DNA of 64,000 bases from CAZFHA01 sp964518595 (lineage in GTDB: Bacteria; Bacillota; Clostridia; Saccharofermentanales; Saccharofermentanaceae): contig CAZFHA010000021.1 of the NCBI GenBank assembly GCA_964518595.1, positions 3,479 to 67,478 of the forward strand. Direction: 5' to 3'. How positions within the stretch are numbered: position 1 is the stretch's first letter; the number at the start of each line of letters is the position of its first letter. Position numbers and translations under genes: made by a program. Below are positions 23,261 to 31,938 of this stretch, in pieces. The notes beneath the pieces are model-generated. The model saw nothing but the letters and a program-made list of their open reading frames with translations, made no database searches and had not been told where the DNA came from.

Positions 23261-26200
23261 TATTTGTCTCCCTCAGAACTTTGATCTTCTTCCGACGAAA
23301 TATGTCTCAAAAAGGTTTCACCTTTGCTAAGTTTTTTACCCTCCTCCACAATGGGCGAAAGTGGAGGCAGAAATTTTGCCGGCGGTACTAAAGGATCAAT
23401 TCCGCAAATCGCGATAAAATCACAGTAGCCGCAGGGTAGTTTACTCTTATCGGTAGAAACGCACTGTGGCCGTGCCGAGAAATCTCCGGCCACCATCTGT
23501 CTACAGTACTCAGCCACCTTCCGACTGGCATACGCTCCTGCCAATTCTAAGCCGGAAGAATCTAAGTCCATGGATCTTAGAGCATAAATTTTCTCTAGCT
23601 CCGCCTCCAAGGCCTTTTCTACCGGAGGGGCAGGTAGGCTTCCGATCTGAGCAAGGGGAGCGGTAAGATAGAAATAGCCTGCGCCCATTGGTTTGGAATC
23701 CTTTGATTGACTTTGGTAAGCGCGAAGATAAAGCGGTAATTGAAGGGATAAACCATGAAAGAGTTGGTTGTAGTCAATGTTTTTATTTCCACTTTTATAA
23801 TCAATTACTCTGAACCCCTTTTGAGCCGAAAGATCAATTCGATCAATGATTCCCCGAAATCGAACATTGTATTCCTGATTAACCGCCACCTGTAAGGCGG
23901 TCTCCGGCGAACTTCCAAAACGCCACTCTAATTTGTCAGGCTGAAAGCCCTGAGGCGAAATCCCCAGCAGAATTGCCTTTAATGAATAGGCAGCCATTCG
24001 AATCATACGGCCGGAAAAAGAAGCCAAAAAGGCCGGATCACGGGTCAAGGGGCAATCATCTGCCTTCACCGTCTGCCAAAATATTTTTTCAGCCCACTGA
24101 AAGAAATCTCTTTTGACAAAGCTATCATATATGCTTTGAACCTGGGTCTCCGGCTTACCTTTGATGTCATTTCTATACTCTAAGAGACTCAGTTCCAGCA
24201 TGTGGTGTAAAAATGAACCTATATCATTACTTTGAACCCGATACTCTTCCCTCGGTGCCAGTTTCAAAATATAATCACTAAAATAGCGGAAGGGGCATTG
24301 GGCATAGCTTTCTACTTGGGAGACACTCATATTTAGCGTAGAAGGCAATAAACGCTGCATCAAATCCAGAGGCAACTGAACCTTCTCCTGATTGACTGCC
24401 TCCACAAAATCCTTATCTAGCTCGGGAAATTGCCAAAGCAAGGCTCGGGCAAAGATTTGATCTTCTTCCTTAGCATCTTTGGAGTAGAGTACTCTATAAA
24501 TTTGCCTTTGCAAGGCTCGAGATGAGCAAAACTTAGGACTATCCCAGTCTAACTCTTGAAAAAAACTAAATGCTGCCTGAGGAAAAAGCTTTTCCACCTG
24601 GCGAATAACCGTCGAAGGTTCTGCTGTCTGTGGATAGGTAAAAATCAACTGATCAGAAACTCGATCTAGCAGGGCAAAGGCAGTAAATAAATCACTATAA
24701 TACTGTTCCCTGGCTCGGCTTGGAAAAGCTTGCTGCAATGACTCAGCCAGCTTTTCCCTCTCCTCCCCCCGGAGAAAGCCTTCTTTTACAACGGTAAAAG
24801 GAAAAACCTCACGGGTAGCACCTAGGATAAAAAGGACTTTTTGTCCTCGCAAATGTCCTCGACGACAATCGGAAACTTGTACCTGATCAACATAGGCTGG
24901 TATGGTTCCCGAAAAAGAGGCCTCCATTCCTGCTGCCAGAAAGCCCCGAAAATTAGCCGCATTCATTTCGATTTGCCCGATGGGGCCTTGAATTTTTTCT
25001 AAGAGTTTCACCAGCTCATTAAAAGATAGTACCAGAGCCAAGGCCGCTTCTTGATAGCCTTGTTCTTGCCATTCCTCCGCCAGAGAACCCACTTGAGCTG
25101 CAATACCTAGGCCATACTCCTCATCTTCCCCTCCGTAAAGGTACAGAAAATCACGTAGCAGCTCAGCTCTCTCAGCCGCAGTTTTGAGCCGGGAAAAAGT
25201 CTGATGAAACTGCCGTAGAGGGAACAATACCCTTTGAACGGTGGCCCAAATGAGTGGACCTTGCTGATCCTTATCCGAACTGTAGTTTTTCGGATTAAAA
25301 ATACGATACCCCTTAAACAGCCCATGCTTAAGAAAATAGTTTTCTAAAAGATCCGCTTCTTCAGCCGGAATGTGGCACAGCCCAGACTTGATTGCGATCA
25401 TCAATTTATGAAAGCTCCAGCCACTAACCGTTAAATCCAGCAGTGCCATAACGAATTCCATTAATACTGTTCCCGCTAAGGGTCGGCGCTGATCTAAAAA
25501 AGCTTCCAGACCATAGGCAGCAAATACAGAGTGAATATCGCCTTTGTAGTCTGGAGGACTACAAATCACCATAGCTATATCACGATAGCGATAACCTTCG
25601 GTTAAGACCAAGCGTCGAATCTGTCCCGCAACGTAACGAAGTTCATCAGCTCGATCAGAAGCAGCATAGACTTTTATGGCTGAACAAGGCTTGTCGTAGA
25701 CCTGATCAGCATAATCGCTAAAACACATACTAAGATGATGAAGCTCCGGTGCTCGAGGCGGAGTCTCCGAAAGAAGTTGAAGCTCACTGTCAGCAAATTC
25801 ATTCTTCAACTGGTATAGGGTATAGCGTCCAAAATAGTAGGCCGGTGGACCCTGCTTTATCTGGCCTATATGTCTAGGCAAGCTATCAGCGCATATGGCT
25901 ACGGTTACCGTATCACAGACCCGTGCTAACTCCCGAATAACACCCCATTCCTGAGGCGTAAAATTACGGGTTTCGCCAAAACCCATAATCCAAATTTTAG
26001 TGTTTTTCAGGTAACTTAGACGATTAAGAGGCCAGGTCTCCTTAACTGCCTTTGAACCCAGCTGAGAGATAATTTTCGACAAGTGATCCAGTTCCTGCTC
26101 CTGTTCACAATAACCCAAGCTTTGTGTAATCTCATCAAATAGAGCCAGTAGCTCTGAGAATTCTTTAATTTTTTGAGCTACCGCAGGATCTTGAAATTCT

Positions 26201-26655
26201 CCTTCGACTTGACGAAGTTTGTCGGAGGTAACATGATAGCGCCAAAAATCCCCTAAAACCGAATCTAGTTCGGGAATAAAACCAATCCGGTCTGCTAAGG
26301 CACTTAGGAGAGGGAACTGTTCTCTATTTTGGTTTAATATTTGAAACAACAATAAAGTGCGGCTGGTACTGTCCAAATAATCTTCACTAAGCCCCCCCAC
26401 CTCAACTAAGATTCGGTGAGCCAGTCTTTGAAAGCTAACTACATCCACCAACATCAAAGTAAATTCAGCGTCGGAAGATTTGGCAAGACCTTTTAAACAG
26501 CTGAGGTAGCGTGTCTCCGTGTCGGCCTTAATTTGTTCCGGCACCAAAAGAAAGGCTCGCCTATCCGGCCATGCCAAGGCTTCATTAGCAACTTCCTCTA
26601 GGCATGTATCAGCTAAAGTCTGTGGATGCAATCCATAAAGAATGCGTATCCCCAC
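23260..26655 (-). CDS. addB: ATP-dependent helicase/nuclease subunit B
   Basis: AddB partners AddA and carries the second nuclease and a [4Fe-4S] cluster. The 1131-residue product ends with the RecB-type nuclease FRVIDYKSGNKNIDY and the iron-sulfur cysteines: one in YAQCPFRYFSDY (about residue 790) and a C-terminal group, CGYCDFIAICG. The N-terminus starts MGIRILYGLHPQTLAD where most Bacillota AddB proteins have a Walker A (GRxGSGKS/T); this site is lost here. That fits a role in recognition rather than ATP hydrolysis, but the loss is unusual. It lies 36 nt downstream of the acyl-CoA ligase gene and directly upstream of addA. Confidence 0.95.
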   Translation of the reverse strand: MGIRILYGLHPQTLADTCLEEVANEALAWPDRRAFLLVPEQIKADTETRYLSCLKGLAKSSDAEFTLMLVDVVSFQRLAHRILVEVGGLSEDYLDSTSRTLLLFQILNQNREQFPLLSALADRIGFIPELDSVLGDFWRYHVTSDKLRQVEGEFQDPAVAQKIKEFSELLALFDEITQSLGYCEQEQELDHLSKIISQLGSKAVKETWPLNRLSYLKNTKIWIMGFGETRNFTPQEWGVIRELARVCDTVTVAICADSLPRHIGQIKQGPPAYYFGRYTLYQLKNEFADSELQLLSETPPRAPELHHLSMCFSDYADQVYDKPCSAIKVYAASDRADELRYVAGQIRRLVLTEGYRYRDIAMVICSPPDYKGDIHSVFAAYGLEAFLDQRRPLAGTVLMEFVMALLDLTVSGWSFHKLMIAIKSGLCHIPAEEADLLENYFLKHGLFKGYRIFNPKNYSSDKDQQGPLIWATVQRVLFPLRQFHQTFSRLKTAAERAELLRDFLYLYGGEDEEYGLGIAAQVGSLAEEWQEQGYQEAALALVLSFNELVKLLEKIQGPIGQIEMNAANFRGFLAAGMEASFSGTIPAYVDQVQVSDCRRGHLRGQKVLFILGATREVFPFTVVKEGFLRGEEREKLAESLQQAFPSRAREQYYSDLFTAFALLDRVSDQLIFTYPQTAEPSTVIRQVEKLFPQAAFSFFQELDWDSPKFCSSRALQRQIYRVLYSKDAKEEDQIFARALLWQFPELDKDFVEAVNQEKVQLPLDLMQRLLPSTLNMSVSQVESYAQCPFRYFSDYILKLAPREEYRVQSNDIGSFLHHMLELSLLEYRNDIKGKPETQVQSIYDSFVKRDFFQWAEKIFWQTVKADDCPLTRDPAFLASFSGRMIRMAAYSLKAILLGISPQGFQPDKLEWRFGSSPETALQVAVNQEYNVRFRGIIDRIDLSAQKGFRVIDYKSGNKNIDYNQLFHGLSLQLPLYLRAYQSQSKDSKPMGAGYFYLTAPLAQIGSLPAPPVEKALEAELEKIYALRSMDLDSSGLELAGAYASRKVAEYCRQMVAGDFSARPQCVSTDKSKLPCGYCDFIAICGIDPLVPPAKFLPPLSPIVEEGKKLSKGETFLRHISSEEDQSSEGDK

Positions 26656-26691
26656 GAAAAACTCCTCCCTAATACATAAGTACCGATCAAT

Positions 26692-28527
26692 TTAGCTTAG
26701 TGTTTCCAGTATCTGACCGGAAGCTTCTTTTATTGTGATATCAGCCGATGCAAGTAAATTATGTATTGCGTCCAACTCTTGTTGGCGTTTAATCTTCATT
26801 GTGGTAGTTTTAACCATTTCACCTTCAGAATAGACCATATAACGAACGGCTTTAAAAGAAGGCATCTGATGATTAATCTCTTTTATTTTACCACTAAAGT
26901 AATTATGGATAGAGAGATCTCCCGGAGTTTTTTCAGGAATCGGCAAATGCTTTCCAACCTCTTGGCGGTCAATTAAAATTTTTGCACAGATCTCTATATT
27001 GTCTTTATCCTTTACCTCACCCCAGACAAAAGATTCTTTAACGCCGGGAATCAGATTGATTAAAGATTCAATTTCTTCCGGGAAGACTTTCTTTCCGTTA
27101 GGAAGTACAATCATTGATTTCACCCGCCCGGTTATGTGTATGCAGTCATGCTTATCCAAATAGCCCATGTCACCGGTCCGAAACCATCCATCCGGTTGCA
27201 GCACGGCCTGAGTAGCCTCTTCATTTTCATAGTAGCCCTTCATAACACATGCACTGCGGGTTAAAATTTCACCAACCTCACCACGCCGATCACTGTCTGT
27301 ATCAATAGCTACTTCAATATCCACCATGGGACGCCCCACACTGCCGTAAATATTGCATTCCGGTGTGGTGGTACTGATTACCGGAGCGGTTTCCGTTAGC
27401 CCATAGCCCATCAGAAAATCTATGCCAAAATTATTAAAATCACGGATGATACTCTTATCAATGCCTGCACCGCCAATAACTACCAGTCGCAGGTGTCCAC
27501 CCATTTTTTCTAAAACATCGGAAAAAACTTTGCGGCGAAGATCTAGTTTACAGCGCCGCAAAAACCGAGTCACTGGTACAGCAATAGAAATAAGCTTACC
27601 TTTACCGGCTTCCTCAATCCCATCCATGATTTTTCGATGGACGGTTTCAAAAAGCAGTGGCACCGAGAGCATAACTTCAATATGCCATTCCTGGATATTT
27701 TTTAGGAGATAACGTAAACCATCGGAAAAACAAATTACGCACCCCCTTGAAAGTAAAAAATAGTCACAGGTATTTTCGAAGGTATGGTGAAGAGGTAGGA
27801 CTGAAAAAGCTCGCTCTCCAGCCTCAACCCATAGGGTGCTGGTAATCGCCGATACATTGGCACAAATATTATTCTGCGTCAGCATAACCGCTTTACTACT
27901 AGCTGTAGTTCCAGAAGTAAAGAGCAAAATCTGCACGGATTCTGTATCAATATCCGTTTCATGAAAACGCCTGTCCCCATTCCCCAGAAGCTCCTGTCCT
28001 CTGGCAAGTAAAGAATTAAAATCCATAAACCGTTCATCTTCAGGTAATCCGTGAGGAAGTGCTTCCGTTTCCATACAAATAAATTTTTCTACGCCCAGTT
28101 CTTCCACTCCAGATAATTTCGCAATAGACAGCATCATATCGTGGTGTTTAGGATGATAGAAAAGAGCAGCTACCTTTCCCCGACGCAAAAGACTAATCAC
28201 TTCGCCTTCAGGCAGAAGTCGATCAAGAGGTACCCCTGTTCCCACACCGCTAAGTATAGCCGAGTAGGCGACCATCCACTCATAACTATTTTCACCAATC
28301 ACCGATAGATTTCGATGGGTAAAACCCAAATCATGCAGTGCCGTCCCAATAGCCTCTACATCACCTACGAAGTCTTGGTAGGTCTTGTGAATCTCTGCCT
28401 CGGTGGGCTTACGTCTAAAAATAAAAGCATCACGGCTCTCATAACGTTTACGGGTATCTAAAACAAGTTCCCGAATATTAGGGTAACGTATGGTTTCATG
28501 AATTCCTTTACCTTTAACAATCTGCAT
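26692..28527 (-). CDS. Long-chain acyl-CoA synthetase (AMP-forming)
   Basis: An ANL-superfamily ligase of 611 residues that activates a carboxylic acid, probably a fatty acid, as acyl-AMP and then as a thioester. Motif A3 is ILLFTSGTTASSKAVML (about residue 205). A second conserved block is FLMGYGLTETAPVIS, and motif A7 is GWFRTGDMGYLDKHDCIHITGR. The C-terminal catalytic-lysine region is MVKTTTMKIKRQQ. The pattern matches the FadD15-like, membrane-associated long-chain group. With an acyl carrier protein gene, PlsC and a lipid kinase nearby, the thioester acceptor may be CoA or ACP; this is inference. It has its own promoter region, divergent from plsC. Confidence 0.9.
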   Translation of the reverse strand: MQIVKGKGIHETIRYPNIRELVLDTRKRYESRDAFIFRRKPTEAEIHKTYQDFVGDVEAIGTALHDLGFTHRNLSVIGENSYEWMVAYSAILSGVGTGVPLDRLLPEGEVISLLRRGKVAALFYHPKHHDMMLSIAKLSGVEELGVEKFICMETEALPHGLPEDERFMDFNSLLARGQELLGNGDRRFHETDIDTESVQILLFTSGTTASSKAVMLTQNNICANVSAITSTLWVEAGERAFSVLPLHHTFENTCDYFLLSRGCVICFSDGLRYLLKNIQEWHIEVMLSVPLLFETVHRKIMDGIEEAGKGKLISIAVPVTRFLRRCKLDLRRKVFSDVLEKMGGHLRLVVIGGAGIDKSIIRDFNNFGIDFLMGYGLTETAPVISTTTPECNIYGSVGRPMVDIEVAIDTDSDRRGEVGEILTRSACVMKGYYENEEATQAVLQPDGWFRTGDMGYLDKHDCIHITGRVKSMIVLPNGKKVFPEEIESLINLIPGVKESFVWGEVKDKDNIEICAKILIDRQEVGKHLPIPEKTPGDLSIHNYFSGKIKEINHQMPSFKAVRYMVYSEGEMVKTTTMKIKRQQELDAIHNLLASADITIKEASGQILETLS

Positions 28528-28628
28528 GTTGACATCCTCCTGGCTGAGAAAAATAAATTTTTTTTATCCCTAACGTCTGGCTTCTTTCTGAAGAAAGACG
28601 AATAAAATTTCTAGGAAATCCGATTTCG

Positions 28629-28657
28629 ATAATATCATGGATAGACGTGACAGTCTA
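28629..28657 (-). promoter_or_regulatory. Predicted promoter of the acyl-CoA synthetase gene
   Basis: Minus strand TAGACT, 17 nt, TATTAT, about 100 nt before the start codon. The leader downstream (28558-28628) is AT-rich with a small stem around TCTTTC-TGAA-GAAAGA. Confidence 0.5.
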
Positions 28658-28679
28658 CGGATTGACCGAAAAATGTTTT

Positions 28680-28737
28680 GATTGTCAAACCTTTTTTAGC
28701 AAGAACAATTGACAATCCCCTTTCCCTGGTCTAGCAT
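28680..28737 (+). promoter_or_regulatory. plsC promoter within a long inverted repeat
   Basis: TTGACA (28709-28714), 17 nt, TAGCAT (28732-28737) forms a promoter for plsC. Its -35 is the right arm of a 9-bp perfect inverted repeat, GATTGTCAA (28680-28688) with TTGACAATC (28709-28717), spaced 20 nt. The repeat lies between two divergent lipid genes and is a plausible operator. A second -10-like TATAAT occurs at 28742. Confidence 0.5.
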
Positions 28738-28778
28738 GGTTTATAATCGAGTCAAAGAAACTGGAGGATATACCCATA

Positions 28779-29540
28779 GTGAGTGATCACCAAACAACGC
28801 AGCGTCCAGAGAAAAAAATTGACGCTTCCACTGTAAATAACAAACAAGAGAATTCCACTCTTTCTGAAGAGCAAGATAAATACCCCACCAAAAGAGGCTT
28901 TCTGGGCTATTTTTTCTATTCAGTCGGTGTACTAGGCAGTAAATGCCTACTTCGCTTCAGAGCGACAGGCCAGGAAAACATCCCCTTATCGCCTCCCTAT
29001 GTTATTGCTGCCAATCACCAGACCTATGTGGATGGTCTTTGGATTGCTAATTTTTTACCCAAGAAACATTTTCGGCAATTTTGTTGTTTAGCCGCTTCCG
29101 ACCTGGAAACCTCGCACGGAGCTTTTGGCCGCCTGATAATGCGAGTAGGCCGGGGAATTGCAGTAGACCGTTATGGTAGTGCTGTTAGAGGCCTAATCAA
29201 GGCGAAAAAAGAAATTGAAAATGGACACATCATGCTGGTTCATCCCGAAGGTACCAGAAGTCCTGACGGAAAACTAGGTGAATTTAAAGACGGCGCTGCT
29301 TACATGGCTATAAAGGCTCGTGTACCCCTTCTGCCGGTCTATATTGAAGGTGGCTACCAAGCCTTTTCACGCCATATGAAATGGCCCCAAACTTGGGATA
29401 AGAAGAATCATCGCCGCAAGAGAGTTACTTTACATTTCGGAAAACCCTTTGATCCTGCCCAGTACGGCCGCGATGCTCACCGCATGACAGATGATTTGGT
29501 GACATGGATGAAGAATATGGAAGCTGCCCACTCTCATTAA
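28779..29540 (+). CDS. plsC: 1-acyl-sn-glycerol-3-phosphate acyltransferase
   Basis: PlsC adds the second acyl chain to make phosphatidic acid. The 253-residue product has the catalytic HX4D motif VIAANHQTYVDGLW (about residue 85) and the substrate-binding motif LVHPEGTRSPDGKLGEFKDG. A further family block, ARVPLLPVYIEG, follows. The first 35 residues are charged and poorly conserved. A hydrophobic stretch (GYFFYSVGVLGSKCLL) precedes the catalytic domain and probably sits on the membrane. The start is GTG behind GGAGG (11 nt). Its 3' end overlaps the convergent lipid kinase gene by 4 bp. It is the only plus-strand gene in the lipid block. Confidence 0.93.
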   Translation: MSDHQTTQRPEKKIDASTVNNKQENSTLSEEQDKYPTKRGFLGYFFYSVGVLGSKCLLRFRATGQENIPLSPPYVIAANHQTYVDGLWIANFLPKKHFRQFCCLAASDLETSHGAFGRLIMRVGRGIAVDRYGSAVRGLIKAKKEIENGHIMLVHPEGTRSPDGKLGEFKDGAAYMAIKARVPLLPVYIEGGYQAFSRHMKWPQTWDKKNHRRKRVTLHFGKPFDPAQYGRDAHRMTDDLVTWMKNMEAAHSH

Positions 29541-30508
29541 TCAAAAAAGACGAAGGGCAGAGCGGCAGGAACCACATGAAATTCCACCCTATGTCCCCAG
29601 AAATCCTCACCGTCGTAATTGCCTTGTAACTGAAGTGTTTCTTCACTGGCGGTTAAGGTACCTGAGGTCACCCGAAAACTATGAATTTTGGGGTGACCAA
29701 TATGGGTGCCTTTTTTGTACTTAGAAACAAGGGGAATCACCTTAACCAGAGGCATGTCCTCCACAATACAAAAGTCCAATAACCCATCATCTAGCTTGGC
29801 AGAAGGTGCCGGATTAAATCCATTGCCATAGTATTTTCCATTGCAAATAGAGGCAAGGCAATAGGCCATTTCGCCATCGATATGCTGTTCGTCCGCTGTG
29901 GCTAATTTTAACGTGTAATGCATTTTGAAATCCCACCCTTTGGCGAGACAAGCAGCAACCGCCAGCTGATAAGCATTTTTACGGACAAGTGGATTGCGCT
30001 TAACCCCATGTACTAACTTTTTTGCCGTTGACTGTACCATAGTATCCAGGCCAAAAGAAGTAATATTCACACTGTAATGGCTCCACATAGGTAAGAGATT
30101 GCCTTTTTGATCGAAGCTATTAATCTTAATAAGATCAATTTTTCTAATTTGATGCTGCTCAATTCGGGTAAGAATACTGGCAGGATTTTCATATTGGCTC
30201 GCATTTAAAACCGTCCGGGCAAAGTCATTTCCTGTTCCCATGGGAAAAATAGCTACAGGGGTTTCTGTGTGAGCTAAGGCATTGGCTACCTCATGAATAG
30301 TACCATCGCCGCCACAGGCCAAAATTATTGCCTCTTTCCCTAAGGAGCGAGCATAATCGGAGGCCAAAACACCAGCATGTCCTGGGTATTCGGTAAAGTG
30401 TGTCACCACTTGCTTCCCCAAACGCTGTTCTAAACCGTAAATAGCTGTCTCCATAGCCTGTACACGCTTTCGATCTGCAAAGCGATTGATTAGAAACACA
30501 TACTGCAT
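29537..30508 (-). CDS. Diacylglycerol/lipid kinase family protein
   Basis: A 323-residue DagK/YegS-family lipid kinase that phosphorylates diacylglycerol or a related lipid. The nucleotide-binding motifs are ACGGDGTIHEVANAL (about residue 65) and FPMGTGNDFAR. The C-terminal beta-sandwich domain includes GYxNGFNPA-like KYYGNGFNPAPSAKLDDGLLDF. The start at 30508 is preceded by GGGAG; the nine extra upstream codons are discarded. It lies 33 nt downstream of the acyl carrier protein gene and so is probably in the same operon as the MarR-type regulator. Recycling of diacylglycerol into phosphatidic acid fits the neighbouring PlsC. Confidence 0.9.
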   Translation of the reverse strand: MQYVFLINRFADRKRVQAMETAIYGLEQRLGKQVVTHFTEYPGHAGVLASDYARSLGKEAIILACGGDGTIHEVANALAHTETPVAIFPMGTGNDFARTVLNASQYENPASILTRIEQHQIRKIDLIKINSFDQKGNLLPMWSHYSVNITSFGLDTMVQSTAKKLVHGVKRNPLVRKNAYQLAVAACLAKGWDFKMHYTLKLATADEQHIDGEMAYCLASICNGKYYGNGFNPAPSAKLDDGLLDFCIVEDMPLVKVIPLVSKYKKGTHIGHPKIHSFRVTSGTLTASEETLQLQGNYDGEDFWGHRVEFHVVPAALPFVFFD

Positions 30509-30541
30509 CTTTAGCTCCCTTACCGGTAACGGCATCTTCAG

Positions 30542-30850
30542 CTATTTTGTTAAGGTTAAAGTGTAAACCAGATTCACCACATCCCAGACAGAGTGAATCT
30601 TCTCTAACTCTTCATCTGGAATCCGAATGTCATAACCTTCTTCCAGGTCAATTATAAGCTCATATATCTGTAACGAGTCAAACCCTAAATCATACAGAAT
30701 ATCGGTTTCCGGCTTTATATCCGTAGGTGATATATCTGTATGCCGCATTGTCATGGCAATAACATCATCATAAATGCGATCTTTCTTCTTTTCGATTTCA
30801 TCCCCTTGGGGAAATCGTTCTCGTGGGTTATCCTTTTGCTGTTCAGACAT
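30542..30850 (-). CDS. Acyl carrier protein
   Basis: A 102-residue acyl carrier protein. The phosphopantetheine attachment serine is in DLGFDSLQIYELII (about residue 60), followed by the acidic recognition helix II and the conserved DEELEKIHSVWDVV. The first 22 residues are an unusual charged extension (QQKDNPRERFPQGDEIEKKK) absent from standard 75-80-residue ACPs. It lies between a MarR regulator and a lipid kinase, with an acyl-adenylating ligase nearby, so it may be a specialised ACP for fatty-acid scavenging or lipid turnover and not the FAS II one; that is inference. Confidence 0.9.
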   Translation of the reverse strand: MSEQQKDNPRERFPQGDEIEKKKDRIYDDVIAMTMRHTDISPTDIKPETDILYDLGFDSLQIYELIIDLEEGYDIRIPDEELEKIHSVWDVVNLVYTLTLTK

Positions 30851-30872
30851 AATAGCCTCCTATAAATTACTC

Positions 30873-31334
30873 TTAGTCTTCCCGACTGTATTTTTGTTGT
30901 TGTTCCGATATAAAACGGTCAATTTCAGCGACCATATCAGCTAATAATTCTTTTTGCTGCTGCTCCAAAGGGCTCATAATTCGTTGAACCAATAGCGCGT
31001 GAAACCTAGCATGCATCCGATAGGCCAATTTGCCTTTACGGGTGAGACGAATTCTGACAATTCGACGATCCTTAGTATCCCGAGCGCGCTCGATATACCC
31101 CTTCTTTACTAGACGATCCACAGCCACAGTAAGAGTTCCAGTGGTAATCCCCAAGCGTTCAGCCGTTTCTTTCATTGCTAAAGCTTCATAGGGACCAATG
31201 GCATCTAAGGTATGCATCTCAGCAATAGAGAGATCTGCAAAGTAACCTCTGGCTAGAGCCTTTTCTTCTGTAAGAAGGACATTATCAAAGATTCTGAGTA
31301 AACTTTCGGCAAAACCACGTTCAGCTTTATTCAT
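30873..31334 (-). CDS. MarR-family transcriptional regulator (FabT-like)
   Basis: A 153-residue winged-helix regulator. The recognition region is LAMKETAERLGITTGTLTVAVDRL and the wing is ERARDTKDRRIVRIRLTRKG. The N- and C-terminal helices form the MarR dimer arms. The start at 31334 has AAGGAGGAAGGAC upstream; the 44 upstream codons overlap the promoter. MarR proteins placed before acyl carrier protein genes recall FabT, which controls fatty-acid synthesis using acyl-ACP as cofactor. A 10-bp palindrome over its own -10 suggests autoregulation. Operon: regulator, ACP, lipid kinase. Confidence 0.88.
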   Translation of the reverse strand: MNKAERGFAESLLRIFDNVLLTEEKALARGYFADLSIAEMHTLDAIGPYEALAMKETAERLGITTGTLTVAVDRLVKKGYIERARDTKDRRIVRIRLTRKGKLAYRMHARFHALLVQRIMSPLEQQQKELLADMVAEIDRFISEQQQKYSRED

Positions 31335-31368
31335 GTCCTTCCTCCTTAGGCTAAAATAAAATCTCGCA

Positions 31369-31401
31369 TAATATATTACCCTGTTACCGCCATCTGTGCA
31401 A
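31369..31401 (-). promoter_or_regulatory. Promoter of the MarR-ACP operon with palindromic operator
   Basis: Minus strand TTGCAC (31396-31401), 17 nt, TAATAT (31373-31378). The -10 is covered by the perfect palindrome TAATATATTA (31369-31378), a candidate binding site for the regulator encoded next. Confidence 0.55.
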
Positions 31402-31437
31402 CATTCTGGTTTTTCTCCCTTTATATGGCAAAGAATC

Positions 31438-31938
31438 TTATAAGGGGTAGATAACCACCTGTCCACGAGCTAACGAAGCTGCCACATCAACGGCTCGCTG
31501 ATTACTTGAACCTCGAAAGCGTAGATCTAGTGACTTTTTCTCAACTTCAAATTTACCGTCAATCAGGATATCAGCTTGAGATAACAGCTCAATATAACCC
31601 GGCTTGTCTTCTGCCTGAGCAAGAATTTCTTCAAAGGTATAACCAGAGTAAAGAATAACCGACAACTGGCTTTCTTTAGCAGCTTGAGCCACTTGCGCCA
31701 GTTCAAGAGCTTGCATGAAAGGTTCGCCGCCACTGATCGTAATGCCATCCAGTAGCGGATTGGCTTTAAAACTAGCAATCACGTCAGCTTCAGAAACCAG
31801 GTAGCCTTCGGTGAAGGAATGACTTTCCGGATTATGGCAGCCTTCGCAGTAGTGCGGGCATCCTTGGGTAAAAATAGCGTAACGTAGCCCCGGACCATCT
31901 GTGATAGACTCTTTAATTTCACCAAATAACCGTAACAT
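31438..31938 (-). CDS. nrdG: Anaerobic ribonucleotide reductase activating protein
   Basis: NrdG is a radical-SAM enzyme that installs the glycyl radical on the class III ribonucleotide reductase NrdD, needed for dNTP synthesis without oxygen. The 166-residue product has the CX3CX2C cluster motif QGCPHYCEGCHNPESH (about residues 25-40). It also has the SAM-binding ISGGEPFMQALEL and the late DLRFRGSSNQRAVDV typical of NrdG. nrdD is not in this window. The gene immediately follows a radical-SAM-associated gene with no spacer. Confidence 0.95.
   Translation of the reverse strand: MLRLFGEIKESITDGPGLRYAIFTQGCPHYCEGCHNPESHSFTEGYLVSEADVIASFKANPLLDGITISGGEPFMQALELAQVAQAAKESQLSVILYSGYTFEEILAQAEDKPGYIELLSQADILIDGKFEVEKKSLDLRFRGSSNQRAVDVAASLARGQVVIYPL

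Noticed and set aside
28709..28747. Perfect TTGACA with perfect TATAAT as one plsC promoter
   Set aside because: The spacer would be 27 nt, too long for sigma-A; TTGACA with TAGCAT at 17 nt is more likely.
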